Assembly: GCA_031430595.1 (NCBI GenBank)
Contig: JANPBU010000030.1
Span: forward strand, 157,910-221,909
Reading direction: 5' to 3'
Source: JANNBN01 sp031430595
GTDB lineage: Bacteria; Actinomycetota; Acidimicrobiia; Acidimicrobiales; JANYDT01
DNA length: 64,000 nt
The notes beneath the pieces are model-generated. The model searched no databases, was not told the DNA's origin, and saw only the letters and a program-made list of their open reading frames with translations. The position numbers were made by a program, and so were the translations under genes. Below are positions 32,983-41,167 of this stretch, piece by piece. Every line of letters begins with the position of its first letter. The stretch's first letter is position 1.

Positions 32983-34463
32983 GTTCGACCCGAGTTTCGG
33001 TGGCTGTAAATAGACCGGCTGGTGACGAAATGACAGCCACCGCAATTTCAACCGATGTTCGAGCCGGTCGTCGTAGCGCCGTCGACATACTTGAGTCTCA
33101 CCTCGAACGCATCAACGCTCACGAAGGTGCCGTACATGCCTTCAATGTGTTGACGCTCGATACCGCTCGGGCCAATGCAGAGGCGATCGATGCAATGGTC
33201 GCAGCTGGCACTGATCCGGGTCGCCTTGCTGGGGTGCCGCTTGCCCTGAAGGACAATATGTGTACACAGGGTATTCCAACAACCTGTTCATCAAAAATAT
33301 TGGAAGGCTGGAAGCCGCCCTACAACGCGACGGTTGTAGACCGTCTCGCTGCTGCTGGCACCGTGATGGTAGGCAAAACCAACCTCGATGAGTTTGCGAT
33401 GGGTTCATCGACCGAGAACTCGGCATTCGGACCAACCAAAAACCCTCATGATCTTGACTGTGTTCCCGGTGGCTCATCAGGGGGTTCGGCTGCTTCTGTG
33501 GCTGCAGGGTTCGCAGCTGTGGCGATCGGGTCTGACACTGGCGGTTCGATTCGTCAGCCCGCGGCCTTGTGTGGTTTGGTGGGTATTAAGCCTACATACG
33601 GAACTGTGTCGCGCTACGGGCTCATCGCATTCGCATCATCACTCGATCAAATCGGGCCGTTTTGTCATACGGTCGAAGATGCTGCGCTCATGATGGAAGT
33701 AATCGCCGGACACGACGACCGCGATTCCACCTCTCTGAGTCAATCTCTTGCCGGTCTGGTCGACGCTGCACGACTTGGTCTGGCGGAAGGTGTGACCGGT
33801 TTGCGGGTAGGCATTCCAAGGGAACTGAACGGCGAGGGTATTTCTGACGACGTTAAGCAGCGGGTGGAAGAAGCGGCAAAGCGATTGGAAGCTGCCGGTG
33901 CCATCATCGGCACGGCTTCGGTCCCGGCTGCCGTATATGGTTTGTCTGCTTACTATATTATTGCGCCTGCCGAAGCATCCTCCAATCTGGCCCGTTATGA
34001 CGGGGTTCGCTACGGGTTGCGGGTAACTGAAGGAACAACCAACGTGGCCGAGATGATGATCGCTTCACGAACAGCCGGGTTTGGGCCCGAGGTAAAACGC
34101 CGGATCATGCTCGGAACCTACGCCTTAAGCGCCGGGTACTACGATGCCTACTACGGTCAGGCTCAAAAAGTACGTACACTGATCATTAGAGATTTCGCCC
34201 GGGCGTATGAGCAGTTCGATGTTCTTCTCTCGCCAACCTCGCCAACCACTGCATTCAAATTTGGTGACAAAACTGCTGACCCGATGACCATGTATTTCAA
34301 TGACGTCTGCACGATCCCGTCAAACCTTTCGGGTGAACCGGCGATCAGCGTGCCATGCGGCGTTGGTCATGATGGTATGCCGGTCGGCGTGCAACTACTT
34401 GGTCCGGCGCTTTCTGAAGCAACCCTGTTCAGAGCAGCGGCCGCAATCGAAGGAGGAAACTGA
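32979..34463 (+). CDS. gatA: Asp-tRNA(Asn)/Glu-tRNA(Gln) amidotransferase subunit GatA
   Basis: 494 residues. It is an amidase-signature enzyme: catalytic Lys in GVPLALKDNMCTQGIPTTCSSKIL, cis-Ser and nucleophile Ser in PGGSSGGSAASVAAGFAAVAIGSDTGGSIRQPAALCGLVG, and a normal C-terminus. It releases ammonia from Gln for the GatB site. It starts inside the gatC stop (ATGA overlap) and ends one base before the gatB start, so the three genes form one operon. The presence of GatCAB implies that Gln-tRNA and/or Asn-tRNA are made by transamidation. Confidence 0.96.
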   Translation: MSSTRVSVAVNRPAGDEMTATAISTDVRAGRRSAVDILESHLERINAHEGAVHAFNVLTLDTARANAEAIDAMVAAGTDPGRLAGVPLALKDNMCTQGIPTTCSSKILEGWKPPYNATVVDRLAAAGTVMVGKTNLDEFAMGSSTENSAFGPTKNPHDLDCVPGGSSGGSAASVAAGFAAVAIGSDTGGSIRQPAALCGLVGIKPTYGTVSRYGLIAFASSLDQIGPFCHTVEDAALMMEVIAGHDDRDSTSLSQSLAGLVDAARLGLAEGVTGLRVGIPRELNGEGISDDVKQRVEEAAKRLEAAGAIIGTASVPAAVYGLSAYYIIAPAEASSNLARYDGVRYGLRVTEGTTNVAEMMIASRTAGFGPEVKRRIMLGTYALSAGYYDAYYGQAQKVRTLIIRDFARAYEQFDVLLSPTSPTTAFKFGDKTADPMTMYFNDVCTIPSNLSGEPAISVPCGVGHDGMPVGVQLLGPALSEATLFRAAAAIEGGN

Positions 34464-34464
34464 C

Positions 34465-35913
34465 ATGGCAATTGCAAAGGGATGGGAACTTGTTGTGGGG
34501 CTCGAAGTTCACTGCGAACTTGCCACCAAAACCAAAATTTTCTGTTCGTGTCCCAATCAGTTTGGCGACGAGCCGAATACCAACATTTGCCCAGTGTGCT
34601 TGGGTCTTCCGGGCAGTCTTCCGGTTCTCAATTACATGGCTGTCGAACTCGCCATGAGGGTGGGCCAAGCCCTGAACTGTCGTGTTGAACCGTCGATTTT
34701 CCACCGCAAGAACTATTTTTACCCGGATATGCCGAAGGACTATCAGGTCAGCCAAAACGACCTGCCTATCAACATCGACGGGTTTTTAGATTTGCCCGAT
34801 GGGTTTCGGGTGGGTATCGAACGTGCTCACCTTGAAGAAGACACCGGAAAAACCCAACATATGGGCACGAGCGGTCGTATACACGGTGCCGACTATTCGC
34901 TCGTTGATTACAACCGGGCCGGTGTTCCATTGCTAGAAATCGTTACGCGGCCCGATATTCGAACCGCCGAACAGGCCAAGGCGTACGTTGCTGAACTGCG
35001 TTCGATTTTGGTTGCAACGGGTGGCAGTGACGGCAAGATGGAGGAAGGCTCGATGCGAGTCGATGCAAACGTAAGTGTACGTAAGTCAGTCGATGATCCG
35101 TACGGAACACGGTGCGAAATTAAGAACCTGAACTCGCTTCGTTCGTTAGTACGAGCAATTGAGTACGAAGCGAATCGTCAAGTTGACATGCTTACAAACG
35201 GTGAACGCATCGTTCAAGAGACCCGTCATTGGAACGAAGAAGATGGCCGAACCTCATCGATGCGATCCAAAGAAGAAGCTATGGACTATCGGTATTTCCC
35301 TGAACCCGATCTGGTTCCTATCGCTCCTTCTTCAGAGTGGGTCACCGCAGTCAGAGAGTCGCTCGGTCTGATGCCTGCCGATCGCCGGGCCCGTTTGAGT
35401 GAAGCGACAGGCGGCAATCTTGGCACTGGTTCTGACACCATCGTTGCAATCGTCGAACAAGGTCTCGACGAATATGTGCTTGCGGCTGTTGCAGGTGGGG
35501 GAGACGCCCGAAGGGCTATCAACCGGGTGGCAAACGAGATTGTGACCCCCGAGGTGGCGGCCAAAATCGACGTAGCGATGTTTGCAAAGTTGCTGGTTCT
35601 TGAAGGCGATGCCAAACTTACGGCCACGCAGGCCAAACAAGTGCTGGCCGAAATGATCGAACAAGGCGGCGGAGACCCCGAAACAATTGTTGTAACCCGC
35701 GGCTTTGAAGCGATGGATTCTGGCGTGGTCGAGACCATCGTGGACGCGCTTATCAGTGCTCACCCTGCGGAGTTCGAACGCCTCAAAGGTGGTGACGCCA
35801 AAGTAACTGGCTTCTTCGTGGGCGCTGCGATGAAAGCGAGTGGCGGAAAGGCCGACGGGAAACTTGTTACTTCGCTACTGCGATCTCGGGCAGGGTTAGC
35901 ATCCGAGCGCTAG
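34465..35913 (+). CDS. gatB: Asp-tRNA(Asn)/Glu-tRNA(Gln) amidotransferase subunit GatB
   Basis: 482 residues from ATG 34465, with GGAGG nine nt upstream (the long frame to 34300 lies inside gatA). It has the N-terminal kinase-like domain with LVVGLEVHCELATKTKIFCSC...NTNICPVCLGLPGSLPVLN (including zinc Cys residues) and EEDTGKTQHMG, followed by the helical and YqeY-like C-domain (AKQVLAEMIEQGGGDPETIV...). It activates misacylated Glu/Asp on tRNA and transfers ammonia. Its last 18 bp overlap the 3' end of the convergent MazF-like toxin gene. Confidence 0.96.
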   Translation: MAIAKGWELVVGLEVHCELATKTKIFCSCPNQFGDEPNTNICPVCLGLPGSLPVLNYMAVELAMRVGQALNCRVEPSIFHRKNYFYPDMPKDYQVSQNDLPINIDGFLDLPDGFRVGIERAHLEEDTGKTQHMGTSGRIHGADYSLVDYNRAGVPLLEIVTRPDIRTAEQAKAYVAELRSILVATGGSDGKMEEGSMRVDANVSVRKSVDDPYGTRCEIKNLNSLRSLVRAIEYEANRQVDMLTNGERIVQETRHWNEEDGRTSSMRSKEEAMDYRYFPEPDLVPIAPSSEWVTAVRESLGLMPADRRARLSEATGGNLGTGSDTIVAIVEQGLDEYVLAAVAGGGDARRAINRVANEIVTPEVAAKIDVAMFAKLLVLEGDAKLTATQAKQVLAEMIEQGGGDPETIVVTRGFEAMDSGVVETIVDALISAHPAEFERLKGGDAKVTGFFVGAAMKASGGKADGKLVTSLLRSRAGLASER

Positions 35914-36219
35914 CGCAAGTGACGCACAAGCCCCCACCATCTCCGCTTCGGAAAGGCTTCCAACTCGTTTGATCAAGTTTTGCTGAGCAATGGTGAGAAC
36001 ATTGTCGAAGCTGATGGCGCTCCGATGGTCAATCCCATGACGTTCGTCCACAACAACTTCGGTTGGAATGTCGCGTATCTGGGTGACGACTGGTGCCACT
36101 GTCACGTTATTCAAGCGCTGAATGAAACTCGAGCGGGTCAAAATCAAAACGGGTCTACGTTTGTCACCTGGTATCTCGGCTGCCCAGATTTCACCGCGAT
36201 GGGGGGTAAGGTCGATCAT
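35896..36219 (-). CDS. MazF/PemK-type toxin
   Basis: 107 residues with the MazF fold: RGEIWAAEIPGDKRRPVLILTRSSFIQRLNNVTVAPVVTQIRDIPTEVVVDERHGIDHRSAISFDNVLTIAQQNLIKRVGSLSEAEM. The RGEIW, KRRPVLIL and N-terminal S/T positions match mRNA interferases that cut RNA and arrest growth. The antitoxin gene lies just upstream on the same strand with a 4-bp overlap. Its 3' end overlaps gatB (35896-35913), so strong transcription of gatB could interfere with it. Confidence 0.9.
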   Translation of the reverse strand: MIDLTPHRGEIWAAEIPGDKRRPVLILTRSSFIQRLNNVTVAPVVTQIRDIPTEVVVDERHGIDHRSAISFDNVLTIAQQNLIKRVGSLSEAEMVGACASLALALGC

Positions 36220-36452
36220 TCCAGACCCAGGTCGCCGAAGGTCGCTGCGGCCGGATCATCGAGGCCCGTACCCGCCGGTAACGCCTCGTAACCCGCTTGC
36301 CAACGCAACTCAAGTTCGGCCAAAACAGATGCCGCCAAGGCGCGGTCCAGAAGTTCAGAGACACTTACGAGCCCGGTGAGTTCATGGGCCCGCTGTAAGA
36401 GCTCTCGGTCCACGGTGGCTGAAATCTTTGCTCTAGTCATCACTTTTGTCAT
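36216..36452 (-). CDS. MazE/RHH-type antitoxin
   Basis: 78 residues. The N-terminal ribbon-helix-helix pattern TRAKISATVDRELLQRAHELTGLVSVSELLDRALAA binds DNA; the acidic C-terminal tail (YEALPAGTGLDDPAAATFGDLGLE) fits a toxin-binding antitoxin. It overlaps the toxin gene by ATGA. Start at 36452; ATG 36440 is an in-frame alternative (MTRAKIS). It probably represses the shared promoter upstream. Confidence 0.8.
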   Translation of the reverse strand: MTKVMTRAKISATVDRELLQRAHELTGLVSVSELLDRALAASVLAELELRWQAGYEALPAGTGLDDPAAATFGDLGLE

Positions 36453-36510
36453 GCTTTCTATCCTATAACAATCCTCTTAGGTGTTGGAAATGACTCGATA
36501 CTGCGCAGGT

Positions 36511-37014
36511 TTATCCAGCAACGGAAGGACGGGTGGTCTTCGGAATCGTAAGCACACATTGATTAGGCGAATGGTCAGCTGGTGCGCCTTCGACAATGCC
36601 GGCAGGGGTGACGGTTCCTCGGTCGACCACAACGGAACCATCACCGGACACGGTGACTCGTAGCAGGTCGAGCCCACTTTCGGCTGGGCCAACCTGACGG
36701 ATCTTTCGACCCTGCTCGTCAAACAGGCTCGCGCACAGCGGGCACTGGAACGTATTGGTGGCTGTGCACCACCCAACCCGCCGGTCGTCGTAAGGGCACA
36801 AACCCGAAACAGCAAGAATCGTCGCCTGGCCCGGGGCTGAGGACGCCACCAGCCATGCTTCGGACTCGCTGAGCCACAGTGGGTCACCGGATTCGCGGGT
36901 TTCACCCATGATATCGACGGGCGTTTCGGTGAGCTGCTTTCGACCGCACGCCGTCATCACTAAGCCAGCCGTTCCAGCGAAAAGATAGCCCAGGAGTGAA
37001 CGACGGGTGATCAC
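36511..37014 (-). CDS. Rieske-like lipoprotein with replaced cluster ligands
   Basis: 167 residues from GTG 37014. The N-terminus combines a twin-arginine motif (TRRSLLGYLFAG) with a lipobox (LVMTAC, Cys 23), so it is likely a Tat-exported lipoprotein. The core aligns with Rieske domains: CPYDDRRVGWCTATNTFQCPLCASLFDEQGRKIRQVGPAESGLDLL against CTHxGC...FxCPCHGSxFDxxGxxxxGPA. The His of the first CxH box is Tyr, and the second CPCH box is CPLC, so both His ligands are gone while the Cys residues remain. It may bind another metal or be structural. Its neighbours are the antitoxin and a divergent rhomboid gene. Confidence 0.75.
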   Translation of the reverse strand: MITRRSLLGYLFAGTAGLVMTACGRKQLTETPVDIMGETRESGDPLWLSESEAWLVASSAPGQATILAVSGLCPYDDRRVGWCTATNTFQCPLCASLFDEQGRKIRQVGPAESGLDLLRVTVSGDGSVVVDRGTVTPAGIVEGAPADHSPNQCVLTIPKTTRPSVAG

Positions 37015-37091
37015 GGGCTCCAGTCTGCCTGCAGGTGGCGCGCTTTGACGACGTGGCGCGGTTCAACAACAGAGTGAGCAATGCTTGAGGC

Positions 37092-37940
37092 GTGGCGAAC
37101 TGCACATTTCATCCCGACCGAGAAACCTTTAGATCCTGTAGCCGTTGTGAACGGCCTGCGTGTCATGACTGCCTGATCGACGCACCGGTCGGGGCCCAGT
37201 GTCGGGCGTGTGTGAAAGCGGCCAAGCCAGCACCGAGCGTTCAGATGAGGCGCAATCTCAATCAGCCTGGTCTCGTCACCAAGATGATTCTGGCTGCTAT
37301 CGGTGCGGTATTTGTGCTTGACGTGGTAAACGGTGGCGGTGCGGTCGGCTTCGGCGGAGCGTCGAGTTCGGTCGCCGACAAATTTGCCGTGTCAGCAGCG
37401 GCCCTATCGAACGGCCAGTGGTACCGCCTGTTGACGGCGGGGTTTCTTCACTACGGAATCATCCATTTGGCCTTTAACAGTTGGGCTATCTGGAACCTTG
37501 GGTCGGCCCTCGAATCGTCGCTTGGGAAATGGCGGTTCGCTTGCCTGTTTCTAGTTTCAGTGCTCGCCGGTTCTGCCGGGGCAGTCCTCATCACACCGAA
37601 CGGTCTCACCGCCGGTGCGTCGGGGGGTGCGTTTGGCCTCATGGCTGCGGGGTACATGGCCTCGCGTGCCAGGGGTGTCTCGTTCTCGAAATCAGGATGG
37701 GGCCCAACGTTGTTGATGAACATGTTCTTCACCCTGTCGATTCCTGGTATTTCAATTGGTGGTCACCTCGGTGGTGCCTTGGCCGGGGCGGCCTGCGGTG
37801 CGGTGCTGATGGGACGCCGCGCCATGGTGACCCCAAAAGCTCAACGCGATCAGCAAGATGCCCTCTTTTTCGTCGGAATCGCCGTGCTGTCAGTCGTGAT
37901 TGCGTTTGTGGCAGTGCAGCGTTGGAAGGCTGGGCTGTGA
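37092..37940 (+). CDS. Rhomboid-family protease with N-terminal zinc finger
   Basis: 282 residues from GTG 37092. The first about 40 residues form a Cys/His-rich B-box-like finger (CTFHPDRETFRSCSRCERPACHDCLIDAPVGAQCRAC). Six spans follow with rhomboid motifs: FLHYGIIHLAFNSWAIWNLG, nucleophile GASGGAFGLM and catalytic His in ISIGGHLGGALAGA. Rhomboids cut membrane proteins within the bilayer. The finger-rhomboid combination is seen in other actinobacteria. It ends at TGA 37938, overlapping the flavin reductase GTG start. Confidence 0.92.
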   Translation: MANCTFHPDRETFRSCSRCERPACHDCLIDAPVGAQCRACVKAAKPAPSVQMRRNLNQPGLVTKMILAAIGAVFVLDVVNGGGAVGFGGASSSVADKFAVSAAALSNGQWYRLLTAGFLHYGIIHLAFNSWAIWNLGSALESSLGKWRFACLFLVSVLAGSAGAVLITPNGLTAGASGGAFGLMAAGYMASRARGVSFSKSGWGPTLLMNMFFTLSIPGISIGGHLGGALAGAACGAVLMGRRAMVTPKAQRDQQDALFFVGIAVLSVVIAFVAVQRWKAGL

Positions 37941-38512
37941 TTGACCAAACCCTTAAGCGTTCGCTTGGACAGGCGATGCATGCGGTGCAAGTTGTTGGTT
38001 CAGCCCACGATCACATAAGTCGTTTGTACACGTCGCATTGGGTGACGCAGGTCAGTTTCGAGGAACCCGTGGTCATGGTCTCGGTGTCGCCTAAGCACGA
38101 TACCTTCGCGCTCATCGAAGCCTCAGGACTGTTTACGGTTTCGATGCTTGCCGGCGATCAGATCGCTGAAGGCCAGTACTTCTCGTACCCGGGTCGAAAG
38201 TTCGCATACGTTTGCCCTGAGTTTGTCCAAGACTGGAATGGGTTGCCAATCGTTCAAAACGCAATTGCGCACCTTCGCTGCCAAGTGTTTGCTCAGCAAA
38301 CCATGCGCGATCACGAACTGTTTTTCGCGAACGTGGTCGATACGTTGGAAGGTCGGTTACGCGAACCGCCGTTGCTGTATTCCAGTCGCCTCGGCTGGCG
38401 AATCTCTGGTGAAAAGGCCCGTGAACCGGGGGTCAGCATTCGTGACCAGTTACTTGCTCGATTGGAAGTCACCGAACAAACACCGGTAATTCAGCCGGAA
38501 GTAACACTTTGA
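37937..38512 (+). CDS. Flavin reductase-like FMN-binding protein
   Basis: 191 residues from GTG 37937, which overlaps the rhomboid stop (GTGA). The sequence fits the flavin-reductase split-barrel family: AMHAVQVVGSAHD...TSHWVTQVSFEEPVVMVSVSPKHDTFALIEASGLFTVSMLAGDQIAEGQYFSYPGRK and HELFFANVVDTLEGRLREPPLLYSSRLGWRI. It probably reduces or carries flavin for a partner oxygenase, but no such partner is adjacent. Long upstream extensions of this frame are rhomboid shadow and are rejected. Confidence 0.88.
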   Translation: MIDQTLKRSLGQAMHAVQVVGSAHDHISRLYTSHWVTQVSFEEPVVMVSVSPKHDTFALIEASGLFTVSMLAGDQIAEGQYFSYPGRKFAYVCPEFVQDWNGLPIVQNAIAHLRCQVFAQQTMRDHELFFANVVDTLEGRLREPPLLYSSRLGWRISGEKAREPGVSIRDQLLARLEVTEQTPVIQPEVTL

Positions 38513-38521
38513 TCGGTAACA

Positions 38522-39280
38522 ATGGCCAATATGGGTGAAAACGAACTTGTGGTTGAGGCGCGTTCCGTCACCAAACGCTTCGGCGAGAAAACTGCCGTCA
38601 ACGATCTGAACCTATTCATTCCAACGGGTGGACGTGTGGCCCTTCTCGGCCCAAACGGTGCCGGAAAAACCACGACCCTACTTATGCTGCTTGGTGCAGT
38701 AACCCCCGAACACGGAACGATCCGTTTGGCTGGGTACGACATTTCGAAGCACCGGTCTCACGCCCTGAGTCAAGTGGGGTTTGTTGCCGGTTACTTACCG
38801 CTTCCAGAAAACCTCAAGGTACGCGAAGCCCTCACCATTTTTGCCGGGTTCTACGGTTTGAAACGACCCAAAGCAGTTATCGCGCGAGCTATTGAACGCT
38901 TCGATATTGGCCATCTGGCCGACCGTCAAAGCCGAGAACTTTCGTCGGGTCAACGAACCCTTGTCTCGATCGTGAAGTCAACCCTGCATAACCCCCGCGT
39001 GTTGGTACTTGACGAACCAACCGCATCACTCGACCCCGACATTGCCAGCCGGGTTCGAGAATCGTTGCTTGACATTCACCGCGAACACGGCACGTCACTG
39101 CTCGTCACGAGTCACAATATGCGTGAGGTCGAAACCCTGTGTGAGCGGGTCGTGATTTTGGCCGATGGGCAGATCGCAGCCGACGGAACATCCACTGAAA
39201 TCATCGATCGGTTTGGCGCCGACGACCTGGAAGAAGCGTTTATGACCATTGCCACTCAGTCTCGAAACAACCGCTCATGA
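38522..39280 (+). CDS. ABC transporter ATP-binding protein (ABC-2 exporter type)
   Basis: 252 residues. Walker A LGPNGAGKTTTLLML (about residues 40-48), signature LSSGQRTLVSI, Walker B RVLVLDEPTASLDPD and switch His in VTSHNMREVETLCERVVILADG are all intact. DrrA/CcmA-type architecture. It overlaps the permease gene by 4 bp (39277-39280). The cargo is unknown; pairing with one ABC-2 permease suggests export of a small or lipid-like molecule. ATG 38531 (MGENELVV) is an alternative start. Confidence 0.93.
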   Translation: MANMGENELVVEARSVTKRFGEKTAVNDLNLFIPTGGRVALLGPNGAGKTTTLLMLLGAVTPEHGTIRLAGYDISKHRSHALSQVGFVAGYLPLPENLKVREALTIFAGFYGLKRPKAVIARAIERFDIGHLADRQSRELSSGQRTLVSIVKSTLHNPRVLVLDEPTASLDPDIASRVRESLLDIHREHGTSLLVTSHNMREVETLCERVVILADGQIAADGTSTEIIDRFGADDLEEAFMTIATQSRNNRS

Positions 39281-40128
39281 ACATCACAGCGCACGCACAA
39301 CCGGCGGGCACGACAAAATCTGGGGGACCCGCCCTAAACGCCACTCGAATAGCGGCGGTCATTCACCGGCATTGGATAGTGCTTCGTCGCTCGCCGCATC
39401 GATGGTTCGAGATTTCGTTTTGGCCGTTGATGGATGTGTTGTTGTGGGGTTCACTCGGCGTGTACGCCGCAACTCAATCGACGGCGACAATCGGATCGGT
39501 ACAAACTTCACAGCTGCTGGCCGGAATCACCTTGTTTTGGATTCTCACGCAGGCCCAGTTCGCTATAGCTCTGGGTGTAAACGAAGAAACCTGGACTCGA
39601 AATATTCTCAATGTACTTACGACTCCGATCAGCGAAACCGAATACGTCATTGGGATTGCTCTGTTCGGAATGCTGAAACTGGTGCTGTGCGTCGTCGCCC
39701 TAACACTCGCCACGAGTTTCTTCTTTGGGTTCAACCTCATCAGTGTCGGTTGGGCAGTGTTCCCAGTGATTGCGCTGCTGATCGTGAACGGCTGGGCGTT
39801 TGGCCTGTTCGCAGTTGGCCTCGTATTGCGGTTCGGCCAAAGCGCCGAGATCCTCATCTGGGGCATCAACTATGCGCTGCTGGCATTCTCCGGGGTGTTC
39901 TTTCCAACGGCTTCTATGCCGAAGGGAATTGGCAGTGTGGCCAGACAACTTCCCACGAGCCGGGTGTTTGCGATATTGCGTCAAGCCGTCGAAGGGGTGG
40001 CCCCGACGTGGTCAGCCATTGGGGCCGCTGCACTTGCCTCACTCGTCTTTTTGGTCATCGCCGTTATGTTTTCGACCACGTTAATGAAGGTGTTTCGAAA
40101 ACGCGGTTTCGTAACGCGTTACTCGTAA
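39277..40128 (+). CDS. ABC-2 type transporter permease
   Basis: 283 residues with about six membrane spans: an N-terminal cytoplasmic region with RIAAVIHRHWIVLRRSPHRWFEISFWPLMDVLLWG, spans to about residue 265, and the re-entrant region YALLAFSGVFFPTASMPKGIGSVARQLPTSRVFAILRQAVEG typical of ABC-2 permeases. It is partner to the preceding ATPase (4-bp overlap). Its stop codon sits in a perfect palindromic repeat (40111-40132). Confidence 0.9.
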   Translation: MNITAHAQPAGTTKSGGPALNATRIAAVIHRHWIVLRRSPHRWFEISFWPLMDVLLWGSLGVYAATQSTATIGSVQTSQLLAGITLFWILTQAQFAIALGVNEETWTRNILNVLTTPISETEYVIGIALFGMLKLVLCVVALTLATSFFFGFNLISVGWAVFPVIALLIVNGWAFGLFAVGLVLRFGQSAEILIWGINYALLAFSGVFFPTASMPKGIGSVARQLPTSRVFAILRQAVEGVAPTWSAIGAAALASLVFLVIAVMFSTTLMKVFRKRGFVTRYS

Positions 40129-40146
40129 CGCGGTAGACGTAACGAG
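40111..40146 (+). repeat. Nested palindromes around the ABC permease stop codon
   Basis: GTAACGCGTTAC (40111-40122) is a perfect 12-bp palindrome. CGCGTTAC and GTAACGCG (40115-40132) form an 8-bp hairpin with a 2-nt spacer, and a third CGTAACGxG copy follows at 40139-40146. The stop codon TAA (40126-40128) is inside the hairpin. It could act as a terminator between the ABC operon and the convergent gene at 40147. Confidence 0.55.
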
Positions 40147-40641
40147 TCACGGTTTGATTGCAGCCAGTGCGCGTTGGGCACCCAGCACCACGTCGCATTG
40201 TGCATCGGGGCGAAGTTCTTTGATCAATGCAAACAACTCGCCAGCCTGCTGTGCTTCGAGAGCAACGCTTTGAGTGCGGCCGTCTCCGAGTAACACGCTA
40301 ACGCTTCGACGATCGCCGGCTAAAGGCTTTTCTTCCATGAAGAGTGCCTCAACATCGTCGGGGGTGCTGAGGGCCGCAAGGAACGGTGACCCGGCCTTTG
40401 ATTGCTGCCAGCCAAGAATGAACGGAACCATGCCAAACATCAAGGCCACTGCCCCAACGACGCGCGCCGGAACCTGCATCACTTCTGGAAGTTTCCAAGC
40501 CGCAAGAATGAGCATCGCACCGGCAGCAGAAATCATGGCTCCGTTGCGACCAATACGCATTCCCGATGAGGTCACCGATCGTTTTGCAGCACGAACCCGT
40601 GCATCGAAGTTTGGCACCGTGGTGGCAGCAGTCATAGACAT
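40147..40641 (-). CDS. Unknown two-span membrane protein
   Basis: 164 residues from ATG 40641 (MSMTAATTVPNFD); the frame extends to 40800 but that overlaps the VOC gene start. A basic N-terminus (RVRAAKRSVTSSGMRIGRNG) precedes two spans (about residues 35-55 and 62-82), followed by a soluble domain with LFMEEKPLAGDRRSVSVLLGDGRTQSVALEAQQAGELFALIKELRPDAQCDVVLGAQRALAAI. It resembles small PH-like or bPH membrane proteins, but no family was recognised. It is convergent with the ABC permease and divergent from the VOC gene. Confidence 0.6.
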   Translation of the reverse strand: MSMTAATTVPNFDARVRAAKRSVTSSGMRIGRNGAMISAAGAMLILAAWKLPEVMQVPARVVGAVALMFGMVPFILGWQQSKAGSPFLAALSTPDDVEALFMEEKPLAGDRRSVSVLLGDGRTQSVALEAQQAGELFALIKELRPDAQCDVVLGAQRALAAIKP

Positions 40642-40729
40642 GGGGTATCTATCGGCCGAACAGGGCGCTTCCTGAAGCCCGTTCTGACATTCGTCGAGCA
40701 AGAATTTGGCGCTTAGGTAGTGTTCGATC

Positions 40730-41155
40730 ATGGCCATCGAACTTGACCCAAACAAACCCGCTGTCGACCTCGGAATATCGGTACGTGATTCGACTGCCAC
40801 ATTGGCGTTTTACTGCGGCCTGCTCGGGCTTGAACACGTTATGGATATGCCAATGCCGGGCACAGTCGCTGGTTCAGGAACCATGCACCGAGTTCAAGTT
40901 GGTGCAACGACATTGAAGTTTGTGTCGCTTACCGACAAGCCGACAACGAACGTGCCGGGTGGGCCGGGTGCCGCCACCGGTATCCGTTACCTCACGATCT
41001 GGGTGCGTAACCTTCACGAAACCCTTGAGGGTTGCCGGGCCGCTGGTCACGTGATTGCCCTGGAACCAACAATTGTTCGGGCCGGCATCACGATTTGTAT
41101 GATCGAAGACCCCGACGGCAACTGGGTTGAGTTACTTCAGAACGATCCTGAATAG
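40730..41155 (+). CDS. VOC-superfamily (glyoxalase-like) protein
   Basis: 141 residues with the paired beta-alpha-beta-beta-beta fold of the VOC family: AVDLGISVRDSTATLAFYCGLLGLEHVMDMPMPG...TMHRVQVGATTLKFVSL, then GIRYLTIWVRNLHETLEGCRAAGHVIALEPTIV...CMIEDPDGNWVELLQ. The end motif EDPDGNWVEL carries a metal-ligand Glu. The family includes lyases, dioxygenases and resistance proteins; the substrate is unknown. Start ATG 40730. Confidence 0.87.
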   Translation: MAIELDPNKPAVDLGISVRDSTATLAFYCGLLGLEHVMDMPMPGTVAGSGTMHRVQVGATTLKFVSLTDKPTTNVPGGPGAATGIRYLTIWVRNLHETLEGCRAAGHVIALEPTIVRAGITICMIEDPDGNWVELLQNDPE

Positions 41156-41167
41156 CCAGACCATTAA

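Noticed and set aside
37481..37936. Long upstream extension of the flavin reductase frame
   Set aside because: It lies inside the rhomboid gene in another frame; the real start is the GTG that overlaps the rhomboid stop.
39249..40136. A 295-codon frame over the ABC permease
   Set aside because: Wrong frame of a gene with a clear ABC-2 permease product; the amino-acid text is not membrane-like.
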